Shown: positions 35,601-40,825, numbered from the stretch's first letter. The stretch: DNA of 64,000 nt from Arion vulgaris (GCA_020796225.1 CM036755.1:66098049-66162048), one strand, 5' to 3'. Numbers and translations are program-made. The notes: generated from the letters alone by a model not told the origin.

Positions 35601-37382
35601 TAACATATAACAGACTATTACATCAGATCTGTTAACATATAATAGACTATTACATGTTTTATTAATAAAACTATATGACTCAGTGAGTATGCTCAGGAAG
35701 ATTGAAACCAGTTTGAGTCACTATTGAGGTCTAGACTGACAAAACTCAGTTTTATTTTTGTGCCAGGACATGCAGGTGTAAGGGAAATGAACACGCTGAC
35801 AGGCTTGCAGGTATGGCTGCAGTAAAAAGCGGGTGAACAATGGTCCAGGCTGATATTCTAAATTCCCTAAGGGAGAGAGGACATGTAAATAATTCAAGTA
35901 ATAGTGGTGAATCTACAACACTAACCAGACTGCAAGAATTCCAAGTCAAATGTGGCAGAGCTAGACAAGAGCACTATACTGGTAGCCAGGAAAGAATAGT
36001 AAACCAACAAAGAACTGGTGTCATTGGTTACACACGCTGAAGCCATACTGAGGAGGAGATAGGAGCACTATGGACTAAATGGTTCAATGTTCAGTGATGA
36101 TGATCCGATGATTAAACTAAACTGAGAGACATACTGAGGAGATCAGAGAATTTATGGACTAATTGGTTCGAGATACAGTGATGATGATCCGACGACTAAA
36201 CTAAACACTATTACATCACACATGCAAACATAGAACACACTACTACATCCGATAACATACATATTTAGCTGAAGAATTTCCTCCATATGGGTCTGGGCAC
36301 TCGTTGTCAATGCTGGAATTTGACGAACTGGCTGACTGGGAAGTGTTGACCATTGCTACTAAAGCAACACTAAGGTTCACCCTTAAGCAGTAGACATTGA
36401 AGAATCCTAGGAAAGCCATAACAGCGAGCATGTGTCTAGCTTCAAAACATTGTGACCCTGTGTAAACAAAACAGAAATATTGTCTTTTATAGCAAATAAT
36501 TAATTTTTAACAAAGGTCCAACGGCGGGGGATTTACTTCATTGCACCGGGTTTCCAACTAGAAAACTCCATATGGCTGTTCAATGATAATAAATTATTGA
36601 ACCCCTATCACCTCTCATTAGAATTCATTGGATAGTTATGTGATTAAAGTACCAACAGGGAAATTATGTCACAACCATGATGCAGAAATTCAGGTAATCA
36701 AGGTGGCAACTGAGAAACTGTTGAATACCAGACTCAATCCTCAGCTAACCAGCTGTCACATAGCTCCTGCATCAGTTCTGCACATTCGAGCCATATCTGT
36801 TGCATTAGAAGTGTAGGCTGGACAGTCCTAAAGTATGTGTTTGGGGTCCGATTCTAGTTTGTGTGCCGTGAGACTATCATTTAGAACTTAAATCAGCATT
36901 CTTTAAAAAAAACATACGAGGGTTTATCACTCCTCTTCGCTCTAAATGTCACATAAGGTAGGGGCAAAATGTCCCTAAATTAGATTTTGTGCCTTTCTGT
37001 TTCGCTTTGATTTTTTTGTGTGGGCAGTATGGGTTCGCCTGCTCCATGACCACCCCATGCTAGTCCCCTTTTTCAACATGTTGAGAGGGTAGTGATTCTA
37101 TTCTTATATACCACGGAAACCACATCGGGTTTGAGGATTCAACTTGCCATTAATTTATTCGTTAGAATATGAGAAATAAATTATCTGAAAATTACCAGTT
37201 GCTTGTTTTCTTTTCCTCTCTACATCAGCATAAGACGGAAGCAGATGTGTGACCTCATCAGGATTATCATCATTGTTTTGTACAAGGATTGAATTTTCGG
37301 AATTCTGTTGAGCTGGACCAGAATTTTGACTGTTGATTATCCGAGACATGGTGCCTGGCATCCACGCAGCAGGTGCAGGCAT
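14484..37382 (-). CDS. SLC17A5: Sialin-like SLC17 anion transporter, 11 exons
   Basis: Major-facilitator transporter of the SLC17 family. Sialin exports sialic acid and other anions with protons from lysosomes and also loads some vesicles. The spliced frame (1,647 nt, about 548 codons; human sialin has 495) follows sialin from end to end. The N-terminal tail has an acidic dileucine sorting motif (DEVTHLLP), matching the lysosomal signal of sialin. TM1 has [10 protein letters not shown] with the conserved Arg, the TM4 region has FPAMHAMW with the conserved His, and a late helix has NHLDIAP. N-glycosylation sequons (NTS, NSS) lie in the first lumenal loop. Every intron has GT-AG ends and fitting phase. 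Introns of 0.7-3.3 kb are packed with LINE and SINE copies. Exon 3 carries two stops near its 5' end (see findings), so this copy is either misassembled locally or newly damaged. Another sialin-clade paralogue is possible; the family assignment is firm. Confidence 0.9.
14790..15045 (-). mobile_element. LINE-5 tail in sialin intron 10
   Basis: The minus strand encodes [24 protein letters not shown] residues and [15 protein letters not shown]. It resembles the 12.1 and 26.9 kb copies. Confidence 0.78.
15395..15565. mobile_element. Foldback element, single arm
   Basis: Left-arm sequence only: GTACCAAAAACAATATACAG, AACCAAAAAGCCTTTATCAA and the GGATACAATGGAAG spacer. The partner arm is missing. 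Confidence 0.6.
15600..16048 (+). mobile_element. LINE-6 tail in sialin intron 10
   Basis: Encodes [13 protein letters not shown] RT end residues, then [20 protein letters not shown] and [18 protein letters not shown]. It ends in the family tail GATGATGATGATA. Confidence 0.78.
16054..16127. mobile_element. 74-bp TTAA mini-element
   Basis: A tiny hairpin element. CTCCTTGTGGACCA and its near inverse TGGTCCACCAAGAG form the ends, flanked by TTAA at 16050-16053 and 16128-16131. The TTAA target suggests a piggyBac-mobilised MITE. Confidence 0.55.
16353..16664 (-). mobile_element. SINE-A with tRNA-like head, next to exon 10 donor
   Basis: SINE-A body at 16353-16600, with GAACGATCCATATCGGCCAC and GCATACAAGTAGGCCAGCAC. 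Upstream on its own strand is a tRNA-like head (TTTGCCTTGCTTTTCTAAGG, B-box-like GGGTTTTATTCC). The head begins inside or directly after the exon 10 splice donor. Confidence 0.7.
16670..16755 (-). CDS. SLC17A5: Sialin-like exon 10
   Basis: 86 nt, phase 1 in and phase 0 out. Encodes [20 protein letters not shown] then VGYLTNNN (TM11), matching ILxGITNxxATIPGxxGP of the family. The donor GTAAGT at 16664-16669 is directly followed by what looks like the tRNA-like head of a SINE-A insertion. Confidence 0.9.
16835..17085 (-). mobile_element. SINE-T1 tRNA-derived element
   Basis: Minus strand: head with A-box-like GGTAGCGTAGTTGTTAGTG and B-box GGGTTCAACTCCC. A body of about 180 bp (AGACCGCGACGGCTCTCAGG, GGCCGGCGTGATGCTGACCA) follows. 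Lies in sialin intron 9. No TSD was resolved. Confidence 0.75.
17095..17235 (+). mobile_element. SINE-D copy
   Basis: AAGTTGGAGACGGCATGTCT, CAGGCCTTCACACAAAAGGT and GAATTCATAGCGAGTGAAGG. Typical SINE-D 3' half. Confidence 0.68.
17311..17530 (-). mobile_element. SINE-T2 tRNA-derived element
   Basis: Minus strand: tRNA-like head GTCTGGCCAAATGGATTAAA with B-box-like CCGTGTTCAATTCACGG. The body contains CCTAACCTGAAAAGCTTTGC and ends in an A-rich or T-rich tail near 17311. Confidence 0.7.
17690..18115 (-). mobile_element. LINE-3 tail in sialin intron 9
   Basis: The minus strand encodes [40 protein letters not shown] and [20 protein letters not shown]. It matches the 29.9-30.3 kb copy closely. 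Confidence 0.82.
18200..18350 (-). mobile_element. SINE-T4 body fragment
   Basis: Shares TTATTGCACCAGGTTTTTAC and CAGCAACAATCCTAGGGATC with the fuller copy at 30.7-30.9 kb. The head is missing. Confidence 0.55.
18672..18972. mobile_element. Foldback element, near-perfect 300-bp hairpin
   Basis: Two arms of about 140 bp face each other around a short loop near 18805-18825. Both ends carry ATGTAATAACAAAGTACTGT (or its complement). Internally AGACTATGACAGAAATAT mirrors ATATTTCTGTCGTAGTCT. Lies in sialin intron 9. Confidence 0.82.
19286..19550 (-). mobile_element. SINE-A copy
   Basis: Starts CAAACGCTCCACATCGACCA and ends TTCCTTGCGGCCCGGCACCA. Lies in sialin intron 9, its 5' end within 30 bp of exon 9. 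Confidence 0.8.
19576..19731 (-). CDS. SLC17A5: Sialin-like exon 9
   Basis: 156 nt, phase 1 both sides. Encodes TM9-TM10: [17 protein letters not shown], then [20 protein letters not shown] and [12 protein letters not shown]. The NHLDIAP motif is invariant in SLC17 transporters. A SINE-A copy ends 26 bp past its donor. Confidence 0.92.
19822..20047 (-). mobile_element. SINE-A copy
   Basis: GACGCTCCATATCGATCACT through TTCTTTGCTTCTCTTGCAAC, in sialin intron 8. Contains the shared core CTCTTACGACATGCACTGTA. Confidence 0.8.
20310..20680 (+). mobile_element. LINE-7c tail
   Basis: Encodes [33 protein letters not shown] and, after a frame change, the [21 protein letters not shown] terminus. It is the best preserved LINE-7c tail here. 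Confidence 0.72.
20750..20880 (-). mobile_element. LINE-8 RT fragment
   Basis: Near-duplicate of 21.3-21.45 kb: ATAATTAATATAATATTCCA, then CTTCAGTTTTTGTGGTGCTT. On the minus strand it encodes the YDxKINTxKTE region of an RT. Confidence 0.55.
20881..21290 (+). mobile_element. LINE-8 tail
   Basis: ACTAGTCACGACAAAGATGA onward, encoding [24 protein letters not shown] residues and a degenerate [16 protein letters not shown]. In sialin intron 8. Confidence 0.72.
21298..21500 (-). mobile_element. LINE-8 RT fragment
   Basis: The minus strand encodes [20 protein letters not shown] then [20 protein letters not shown], the RT palm-thumb region. About 60 codons are open. Confidence 0.72.
21530..21640 (-). 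mobile_element. LINE-7c end fragment
   Basis: CATAGCACTCGGACATGTCC and ATCTCCGCCTCAGCAAATCC. Reverse complement of the terminal segment at 20.57-20.62 kb. Confidence 0.6.
21841..22095 (-). mobile_element. SINE-A copy
   Basis: GAACATTCCATATTGACCAC through CCTTGCAGACCCCGGCACC, in sialin intron 8. Core CTCTTATGACATGCCTTGTA is present. Confidence 0.8.
22096..22285 (+). mobile_element. LINE-7a end fragment
   Basis: CATCAGTATGCATACCCTTC, GACTGAGCACCTATGGGTCT and CATCAGTAACCAATAAAG. The 3' terminal part of LINE-7a with an internal GA stretch. Confidence 0.65.
22323..22455 (-). CDS. SLC17A5: Sialin-like exon 8
   Basis: 133 nt, phase 0 in and phase 1 out, acceptor CTTTTATAG and donor GTATGT. Encodes [20 protein letters not shown] (TM8) and a loop, [20 protein letters not shown], equivalent to the SGQAADxLR segment of sialin. 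Confidence 0.9.
22600..23888 (+). mobile_element. Element G, GC-rich, about 1.3 kb
   Basis: A block clearly richer in G+C and CpG than the rest of the window, inside sialin intron 7. It opens with GGTTAGCGAGGGCGCGCGCT. It ends with the SINE-like tail (ATATATCATAATGAGAATGA, ...GAACGATCGAAGAAGAAGA). Two open segments follow each other in different frames: 22829-23011 (60 codons, with [20 protein letters not shown]) and 23014-23208 (64 codons without ATG, with [20 protein letters not shown]). I recognise neither. It may be the internal part of an autonomous element that shares its 3' end with SINE-A and SINE-B. Confidence 0.6.
24040..24370 (+). repeat. Unclassified interspersed repeat, copy 1
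   Basis: About 320 bp shared with 57060-57345: GATCTCAATGTAGGTAAGAT, CAGTTGAAAATCAATAAAAG and CTGAGATCTTCCTGTGTAAG. No protein signal. Confidence 0.6.
24640..24905 (-). mobile_element. LINE-7a fragment
   Basis: TATACTGATGGTTCCTGTGG through GTAAGTCTGTCCGCTCTCAT. The minus strand holds degenerate RNase H end residues (SERTDLQH) and the tail. In sialin intron 7. Confidence 0.7.
25145..25385 (+). mobile_element. SINE-T3 tRNA-derived element
   Basis: Head with A-box-like TGTGGCCTAGTGGTTAGTGA and B-box GAGTTCGAATTCC. The body has GTTCAGAAAGCAATGGCAAA and TAATGCCTAGAAAAATCAC. A sister copy is at 29.5 kb. In sialin intron 7. Confidence 0.78.
25556..25742. mobile_element. Foldback element, single arm
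   Basis: Right arm only: CTTGATAAAGGCCTTTTGGT, AAACTATAGTACTTTATTTT and TACATGTTCG. It ends about 60 bp from the exon 7 donor. Confidence 0.6.
25804..25953 (-). CDS. SLC17A5: Sialin-like exon 7
   Basis: 150 nt, phase 0 both sides, acceptor TTTCTTTAG. Encodes the second half of the central loop and TM7: [20 protein letters not shown], then [20 protein letters not shown]. The HFxxNWxFYTLLTxLPTYMK pattern is diagnostic for the sialin/VGLUT branch. Confidence 0.92.
26025..26760 (-). mobile_element. Element G relative, GC-rich
   Basis: The minus strand ends with the G-type tail (CTGTTTATATATCACAATAA then GAATGATCAAAA) and CACATTACCGAAGGAGAAGC. Further upstream is a duplicated segment of about 125 bp (GGTTGTTGAG...CTGCCCATGTT, AACAAGGCTGTAGTAGTTCC, twice). 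The outer part has no match elsewhere. In sialin intron 6. Confidence 0.5.
26925..27480 (-). mobile_element. LINE-5 tail
   Basis: The minus strand encodes [31 protein letters not shown], then [20 protein letters not shown] and SEVGELARD. This is the RT C-terminal end and tail of the family. Longest LINE-5 copy; one frameshift. In sialin intron 6. Confidence 0.85.
27690..27985 (+). mobile_element. LINE-7d C-terminal tail
   Basis: Parallels 11.3-11.6 kb: AGCAGAAGCATGGACAGAGC, GTTTGAACATGCCAGACAGT and GAATGCCCAATGTGCCATGA (WECPMCHD). Confidence 0.68.
28018..28272 (-). mobile_element. SINE-B copy
   Basis: Full-length: GTCTTCTTCTTTGCGTTTGT tail, body TAGACTTCTACACGTTTAGG, core CTCTTACGACATGCGTGGCA, and head ending GGTAACCACTCGGGCATC. 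In sialin intron 6. Confidence 0.85.
28301..28404. repeat. 35-bp tandem repeat, 3 units
   Basis: TCTAATCCTGTTTTGCCTCA + TAGCATCAGGATATC repeated three times. One base differs in the third unit (TTTTGTCTCA). Confidence 0.9.
28525..28668 (+). mobile_element. LINE-1 tail abutting exon 6 donor
   Basis: AAGAGCAGTCTTAAAAAAAT, TACAAAGTGCCTTAGCATAA and TCTATAAAGAAATAAATGGA. Antisense to the sialin gene; ends within about 10 bp of the exon 6 donor at 28671-28676. Confidence 0.72.
28677..28798 (-). CDS. SLC17A5: Sialin-like exon 6
   Basis: 122 nt, phase 1 in and phase 0 out. Encodes the end of TM6 ([14 protein letters not shown]) and the start of the central cytosolic loop ([20 protein letters not shown]), matching the DTPxxHxRIS signature of the family. 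A LINE-1 tail lies only a few bases past its donor. Confidence 0.9.
28985..29095 (-). mobile_element. LINE-7b end fragment
   Basis: CATCATTCCACTTTGGTGAG and TCTGTGCTCCAATCTCTTTC resemble the terminal segment at 39.8 kb. Confidence 0.5.
29182..29377. repeat. 49-bp tandem repeat, 4 units
   Basis: CTTTATCACAAGCTAAGCAA + ATGTGACAGAAGTAACTAAT + AACAAATAG repeated four times with almost no divergence. In sialin intron 5. Confidence 0.92.
29515..29750 (+). mobile_element. SINE-T3 copy
   Basis: Degenerate tRNA-like head (B-box-like CTGGTTCAAACTC), then AGCGGGCAGTTTGGATGCAA and TTCAGAAAGCAATGGCAGAC as in the 25.1 kb copy. In sialin intron 5, ending about 30 bp from exon 5. Confidence 0.68.
29779..29874 (-). 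CDS. SLC17A5: Sialin-like exon 5
   Basis: 96 nt, phase 1 in and out, acceptor TTACACAG and donor GTGAGT. Encodes [16 protein letters not shown] and then [11 protein letters not shown], the TM5-TM6 region of SLC17 proteins, with no break in the frame. Confidence 0.9.
29920..30415 (-). mobile_element. LINE-3 tail in sialin intron 4
   Basis: The minus strand encodes [40 protein letters not shown] and PRNTWRR. RT C-terminal end plus tail. Near-identical in part to 17.7-18.1 kb. Confidence 0.85.
30718..30945 (-). mobile_element. SINE-T4, fullest copy
   Basis: Minus strand: tRNA-like head with A-box-like TATGATGAAGTGGTTAAGAC and B-box GTGTGTTCAAATCC. A body (TTGCTAGGATTGTTGGTGGA) follows and it ends at TTTCTGGGAAACCCGGTGCA. 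Confidence 0.75.
31170..31515 (+). mobile_element. LINE-4 tail in sialin intron 4
   Basis: Parallels 6.1-6.4 kb: encodes [40 protein letters not shown] residues and [15 protein letters not shown], with a GAGAGAGA tail. Confidence 0.82.
31745..32000 (-). mobile_element. LINE-6 tail
   Basis: The minus strand encodes [20 protein letters not shown] and [20 protein letters not shown], ending KFCSGQAI. Clean open frame of about 70 codons. Confidence 0.85.
32005..32295 (+). mobile_element. LINE-2 tail
   Basis: Encodes [40 protein letters not shown] and [20 protein letters not shown]. Best preserved LINE-2 tail; 3' end GTACGAGAGGAATTATTA. Confidence 0.85.
32330..32585 (+). mobile_element. Unassigned LINE fragment next to exon 4
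   Basis: Encodes [20 protein letters not shown] then [16 protein letters not shown], a GRPKLTWRR-type C-terminus unlike the other families here. It ends about 50 bp from exon 4. Confidence 0.6.
32633..32720 (-). CDS. SLC17A5: Sialin-like exon 4
   Basis: 88 nt, phase 0 in and phase 1 out, acceptor CTTAG and donor GTAAGT. Encodes the strongly conserved [20 protein letters not shown] segment followed by [10 protein letters not shown]. The His in PAMHAM corresponds to His183 of human sialin, a proton-coupling and disease residue. Confidence 0.9.
32800..32905 (+). mobile_element. SINE-T4 fragment
   Basis: GTTTGCCTGTTGTACTGAAG, B-box GTGGGTTCGAATCTGG and CATGAGTTTCCTAGGATTGT. Front half of the element in sialin intron 3. 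Confidence 0.62.
33006..33252 (-). mobile_element. SINE-A copy
   Basis: TTGAATGCTTCATAATGATC through CTCCGGCAACACACATGCG. The core is partly deleted (CACTTCTTACATGTCTTGTA). In sialin intron 3. Confidence 0.75.
33430..33700 (+). mobile_element. LINE-10 C-terminus
   Basis: Encodes [40 protein letters not shown] and [11 protein letters not shown], then a stop. This is the zinc-knuckle-like end after an RNase H domain. It matches the 52.7-53.0 kb copy at CGSADQTTELVLQDYPL. Confidence 0.8.
33715..33733. mobile_element. hAT MITE family 1, solo terminus
   Basis: CAGTGGCGGCTCGTCAT, identical to the family-1 inverted terminus. No partner end within 1 kb, so a truncated stub. Confidence 0.45.
33740..34410 (-). 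mobile_element. LINE-9 tail in sialin intron 3
   Basis: The minus strand contains HTTPHV then [30 protein letters not shown] (finger-like end) and [15 protein letters not shown]. Counterpart of 7.2-7.8 kb. Frameshifts present. Confidence 0.75.
34545..34697 (+). mobile_element. SINE-D copy
   Basis: GGCGATCTAAATCACAAGTA, AAGCTTCCACGCAACAGTCA and GAATTCATAGCAGACGAAC. Lies about 80 bp from exon 3. Same subtype as 40.5 kb. Confidence 0.65.
34775..34999 (-). CDS. SLC17A5: Sialin-like exon 3, with in-frame stops
   Basis: 225 nt from acceptor CTCTTCAG to donor GTAAGT. The 3' two-thirds is a clean match to TM2-TM3 ([20 protein letters not shown], then [10 protein letters not shown]). The 5' third is broken in the expected frame: TAG at 34979-34981 and TGA at 34943-34945. 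The residues WVEDT, expected there, lie one frame over and the frame then returns, so small indels cancel. Total length stays a multiple of three. Either sequence error or recent decay explains this; all other exons are clean. Confidence 0.75.
35085..35345. repeat. AT-rich degenerate satellite
   Basis: Irregular repeats of AATATATATAT, ATCAAATTTGA and ATCTATAGACAATATATA, almost free of G and C. Immediately upstream (in gene sense) of exon 3. Confidence 0.7.
35376..35657. repeat. 32-bp tandem repeat, nearly 9 units
   Basis: TTAACATATAACAGACTATT + ACATCAGATCTG repeated about 8.7 times with only single-base changes. Low divergence indicates recent expansion. In sialin intron 2. Confidence 0.93.
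35720..36200 (+). mobile_element. LINE-7b RNase H end
   Basis: Encodes [12 protein letters not shown] residues in broken frames, then [40 protein letters not shown] and [11 protein letters not shown]. The last ~75 bp (TGAGGAGA..., GATGATGATCCGA) is duplicated at 36.13-36.2 kb. Confidence 0.72.
36261..36457 (-). CDS. SLC17A5: Sialin-like exon 2 (TM1 and lumenal loop)
   Basis: 197 nt between a TTTACACAG acceptor and a GTATGT donor, phase 1 in and phase 0 out. It encodes TM1 ([20 protein letters not shown]) with the Arg that corresponds to the Salla-disease position 39 of human sialin. A Ser/Asn-rich lumenal loop with NTS and NSS sequons follows, as expected for a glycosylated transporter. Confidence 0.88.
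36520..36600 (-). mobile_element. SINE-T4 end fragment
   Basis: TTACTTCATTGCACCGGGTT and TCCAACTAGAAAACTCCA match the start of the 30.7 kb copy. Confidence 0.5.
36601..37190. other. Intron 1 of the sialin-like gene, no repeat recognised
   Basis: Nothing coding or repeated identified. Confidence 0.4.
37196..37382 (-). CDS. SLC17A5: Sialin-like exon 1 (start codon)
   Basis: Encodes the cytosolic N-terminus, 62 codons plus one base, from ATG at 37382-37380 to the donor GTAATT. The tail is Asn/Gln/Ser-rich and ends in a basic stretch (ERKRKQAT) before TM1. It contains [10 protein letters not shown], a [DE]xxxLL lysosomal sorting signal. Internal Met codons at residues 8 and 12 could also start translation. 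The upstream 5'UTR and promoter were not identified. Confidence 0.82.
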
Positions 37383-37604
37383 GCTTGTAGGTCAAGAAAA
37401 TGAATTCTGTAAATGTTTATAGAACAAAATATTACTAGATATTATTCAGTTTATTTTTTGACAAGTTTAAAATAGATGATTATGGCCTTTTACAAACTGC
37501 AACAATGCTCTTTTTGCGTGCATGGTGACATTTAAAATACAAACAGGTCACTATGAACACAAAAGAGTAATGTTCAACACAATCTTTCTCCATACATTAT
37601 GCTA

Positions 37605-38005
37605 TCAGTGCCAAACCTGGACGATGACATTAAAATGATGGAAGAAAACTAGTCACGACAGAGATGAAATGTCTATGCAGAATGCTGGGGGCAATAAGAA
37701 GAAATGAAGACATCAGGAAAAATGTGGGTGCAACATCTGTACCGAAATTCATCAAGAAACAACAAACTAAATGGCTCAGCCACATGAGTAGATTACCAAC
37801 AGACAGTACACCTCAAAGAGCAATGTTTCTCAGATACAATGAATACAAAGCAAAAGGTCAGACACACAAAAGGTGAACCTCAGAAATAGTAGAATCGACA
37901 AAAGACACTATTTAAGTGCACAAACGGACTCGTTCTATAAATCTCTTCTTATCCTGACACTGTGAAGCAAAACAGGATAGGAGAAAAGAAGAAGATAAAA
38001 GTCTA
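37605..38005 (+). mobile_element. LINE-8 tail
   Basis: Encodes MKCLCRMLGAIRRNEDIRKN, PKFIKKQQTKWLSHMSRLPT and DSTPQRAMFLRYNEYKAKGQ. Best preserved LINE-8 tail. Lies just upstream of the sialin start. Confidence 0.82.
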
Positions 38006-38405
38006 CAAATTTGAAATGAATACTTAAGAATTGAAACTTTGACTTAGCAGACAAAGAAATAACCAAAAATATTGACAATGTTATGTGCACTAATCATAAA
38101 AAGACATACTCTGTATTATCAAAACACAGATAAATAGTATTATCAAATGGTAAGAATGTTAGTCCTAATACCATCAATCACTGATATCTTTACTTTATCT
38201 CCACAAACATGAAGATAACCACATTTAATTGTTTATCCTTATAACTTAATAACCAGTTAGTTAAATATCCAGTAGATTTACATTACTACATGCCTGGAAT
38301 TTGGTAGAACAATAGTATCTTACTTCGCTTTATGTGTAGTTGGTAAAATTAACTAATACCTCAGTTATTTTTTGTAAACATTTCAAACTAGTAACAGAAT
38401 TTTAA
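38006..38405. other. Unassigned AT-rich stretch
   Basis: No coding or repeat signal. The sialin promoter could extend into this region, but nothing specific is visible. Confidence 0.3.
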
Positions 38406-38412
38406 TATCTAC

Positions 38413-38675
38413 TCCACCCGTGTGGTGCCGGGGCCCGCTAGGGAAGCAAAGAATAGTACCACTGCAACCTACAATGCATGTTGTAAGGCGACTGACGTAG
38501 GTCCTAGGGATGCTACCCTAGTAAATAAAAAGCAACGCAGAAATTGGATGTGCTGGCCCACTTGTAGTAGTCGCATAGCTGGCACAATGTACAATCGCTC
38601 TTAGGATCAGATCGCATACAAATCACACAGAGTGGTTAACAAGTAGTCGCTATGGAGCATTCAAAGAAGATATCT
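38413..38675 (+). mobile_element. SINE-A copy
   Basis: GGTGCCGGGGCCCGCTAGGG, core AATGCATGTTGTAAGGCGAC, and tail TAGTCGCTATGGAGCATTCA AAGAAG. Full-length without a tRNA-like head. Confidence 0.82.
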
Positions 38676-38689
38676 ACTCATACCACAGC

Positions 38690-39260
38690 TTCACTTTCAG
38701 TTTGGAAAATCTTCATAGCACTCCGGATATGTCCATAGATGCTTCGATCTCCTTCGCAATATCTCCAGTGTCCAGCGACTGATCGTACCAGTTTAAAGTT
38801 TAATTGATAAGCCTACTCATATAACTATTGTGCTGTTTTTTTTCTGGCCATTCTAATCTTCTGTCCCGCCCAAGTGGTTACCAGGGCTCAAATTTGGGGT
38901 GTAAAGAATAGAACCACTGTTACCTGCCACGCATGTCATAAGAGGCGACTAAGGAGGTTTGGCTGAAATCGGATGCACGTGTCCTAAACGTGTAGAATTC
39001 TATGCGTTTAGGGGCCTCCCAAACCAATGTGCAGCGTATACATGTTCTTGGCAAAGATCAAACATATCACAAAGAATGATTAAAATTGGTGGTAAAGAAC
39101 GAACGCAAAGAAAAAGATCTTCTGTCCCAAATCTTGCAATCTAGCAGTTGACGAGGATTGGTTTAAATGAAAATTTTCTTTGCAGCCACACTCTATGAGA
39201 GCCTTCAAAATGTCAGCTTTATCAATTGGCTGGCCCCTTGATATGGTGTCAGAGCCAGCC
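38690..39260 (-). mobile_element. LINE-7c copy split by SINE-B
   Basis: Outer parts at 38690-38855 (CATAGCACTCCGGATATGTC) and 39129-39260 (AATCTTGCAATCTAGCAGTT, AGCTTTATCAATTGGCTGGC). They are continuous once the SINE-B is removed. Confidence 0.75.
38868..39116 (+). mobile_element. SINE-B, complete with target duplication
   Basis: A 249-bp element from GCCCAAGTGGTTACCAGGGC to GAACGAACGCAAAGAAAAAG. It is flanked by a perfect 12-bp duplication ATCTTCTGTCCC at 38856-38867 and 39117-39128. This fixes both ends of the SINE-B family. Confidence 0.92.
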
Positions 39261-39819
39261 AGCCTGTCTGCTCTCGAACATTTCAGAGTAATAACAAAAT
39301 TTAAATATCTACTCATATCACATCTATCTGTTTTGAACATTTCAAAGCAGGAACAGACTAATATAACAACTCATTTGTTCAATGAATGTACAGAAACTCA
39401 TATTCTAGTTAAAAAGCAATGAAATAGGTCTATTCTGTTTAAAAAACATCTTGGAACTCACCAGAAAACAAGGAAGAAGATAGGACTGTTCTAAAAATCA
39501 ACAATACTATCTTCCAGTCAACTAATAAAGTGACAGATGAAACCGATAGTTTTTGGTATGCTAATCAGCAGACTAACGGACAGCAGCTTATCTGGCCGGC
39601 CCTCAGTTTTTATTCAAGGGCCCTCTACTGTGCTACTACTCAGTACTTGGGCTACTAACTTCTGTGTTCAAATCCTTTTACAAGTTGATACAACAAACAA
39701 AAGATCATACAATACATTAGTGATTAGTGAGGACCATCGTCATCATAGCACTCAGGACATGTCCATACATGCAGAAAATAAATACCAATAGATTAGAAAG
39801 TGGGACATCTAATTCAGTT

Positions 39820-40055
39820 TAATCACCGGATTATCATCACTGCACGTCGAACCAATTAGTCTATAAGTGCTCCAATCTCTCCCTCAGTATGTCTCTCAGT
39901 GTGTGGTGACTAGCAACACCGGTGCTTTGTTGGTTTACTATTCTTCTTTAGCTACCAACAAAGTGTTGCCACACTAGCTAGCTACACCACACTTGACTTG
40001 GAATTCTTGCAGTCTGGTTAGTGTTGTAGATTCACTAAAATTACTTGACATCTAA
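39820..40055 (-). mobile_element. LINE-7b end
   Basis: CACTGCACGTCGAACCAATT, AGTATGTCTCTCAGTGTGTG and TTGGAATTCTTGCAGTCTGG. Reverse complement of the 35.9-36.1 kb segment. Confidence 0.7.
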
Positions 40056-40199
40056 TCATGACATCCAAGAAAAGGGAATGGAGAGAATGCCCAAATTACA
40101 GTAGGATAATGTTGTTAAAAGTGTCAGGAAAAATCAACAGAATAATCATGGCAATACTAAAAGAGACCATAGACAAAGTTAAAAGAACAGGCTTTAGGC

Positions 40200-40345
40200 C
40201 GAAAACTTTGGTTTAGGATGTACCTGTCCTAACCTAGTAGGGGCCTAACAGGGGGACAGCGTTCTAACCGTTCTTGGCAAAGACTGTTTATATATCACAA
40301 TAAGAATGATCAAAAATGATCGAGAAGAACGATCACAACAAACAA
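40200..40345 (+). mobile_element. Element G-type tail
   Basis: CTAACCTAGTAGGGGCCTAA, then TTCTTGGCAAAGACTGTTTA and TATATCACAATAAGAATGAT. Intermediate between the SINE-B and G tails. Confidence 0.55.
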
Positions 40346-40479
40346 GAACAGGTTGTTTTCAGAAAAAGTAGATTCTATACAGACGAGAAAATGAAATCGC
40401 TGATAGAAATGTTGATAACACTGCACTGTAAAAATCCCGGGGTTCAAGACCAGCTTGGCCAACAATTCTTGGTTTGTAC

Positions 40480-40690
40480 ATAGTATACAGTTGGACTACA
40501 GAAAATTCTAATCTGTTACTTGGTGATCTAAATTACAAGTACAACTGAAGTTACAGTACTGCTCGCTTGAATGATAATGGACACTGATGATAAGAAAAGC
40601 AAGTCTTCACGCAAAAGCCTGCCAGAGGTACCATATTATGCACCATAACTACTCATGAATTCATAGAGGATCAGCGAAAAAAGAAAAGAC
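40480..40690 (+). mobile_element. SINE-D copy
   Basis: TTGGTGATCTAAATTACAAG, AAGCAAGTCTTCACGCAAAA and GAATTCATAGAGGATCAGCG with an A-rich end. Confidence 0.68.
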
Positions 40691-40825
40691 AGCAACAACA
40701 TACATAAAAGCAGAACAATACTTAAAATGGACATCTCCAAACTACATAAGATTTGTAAATTATGGATATTCTCTGTATGTCAGATCTAAAAATAGGATAC
40801 ACATTTTTAATTAAACAATTTCGAC

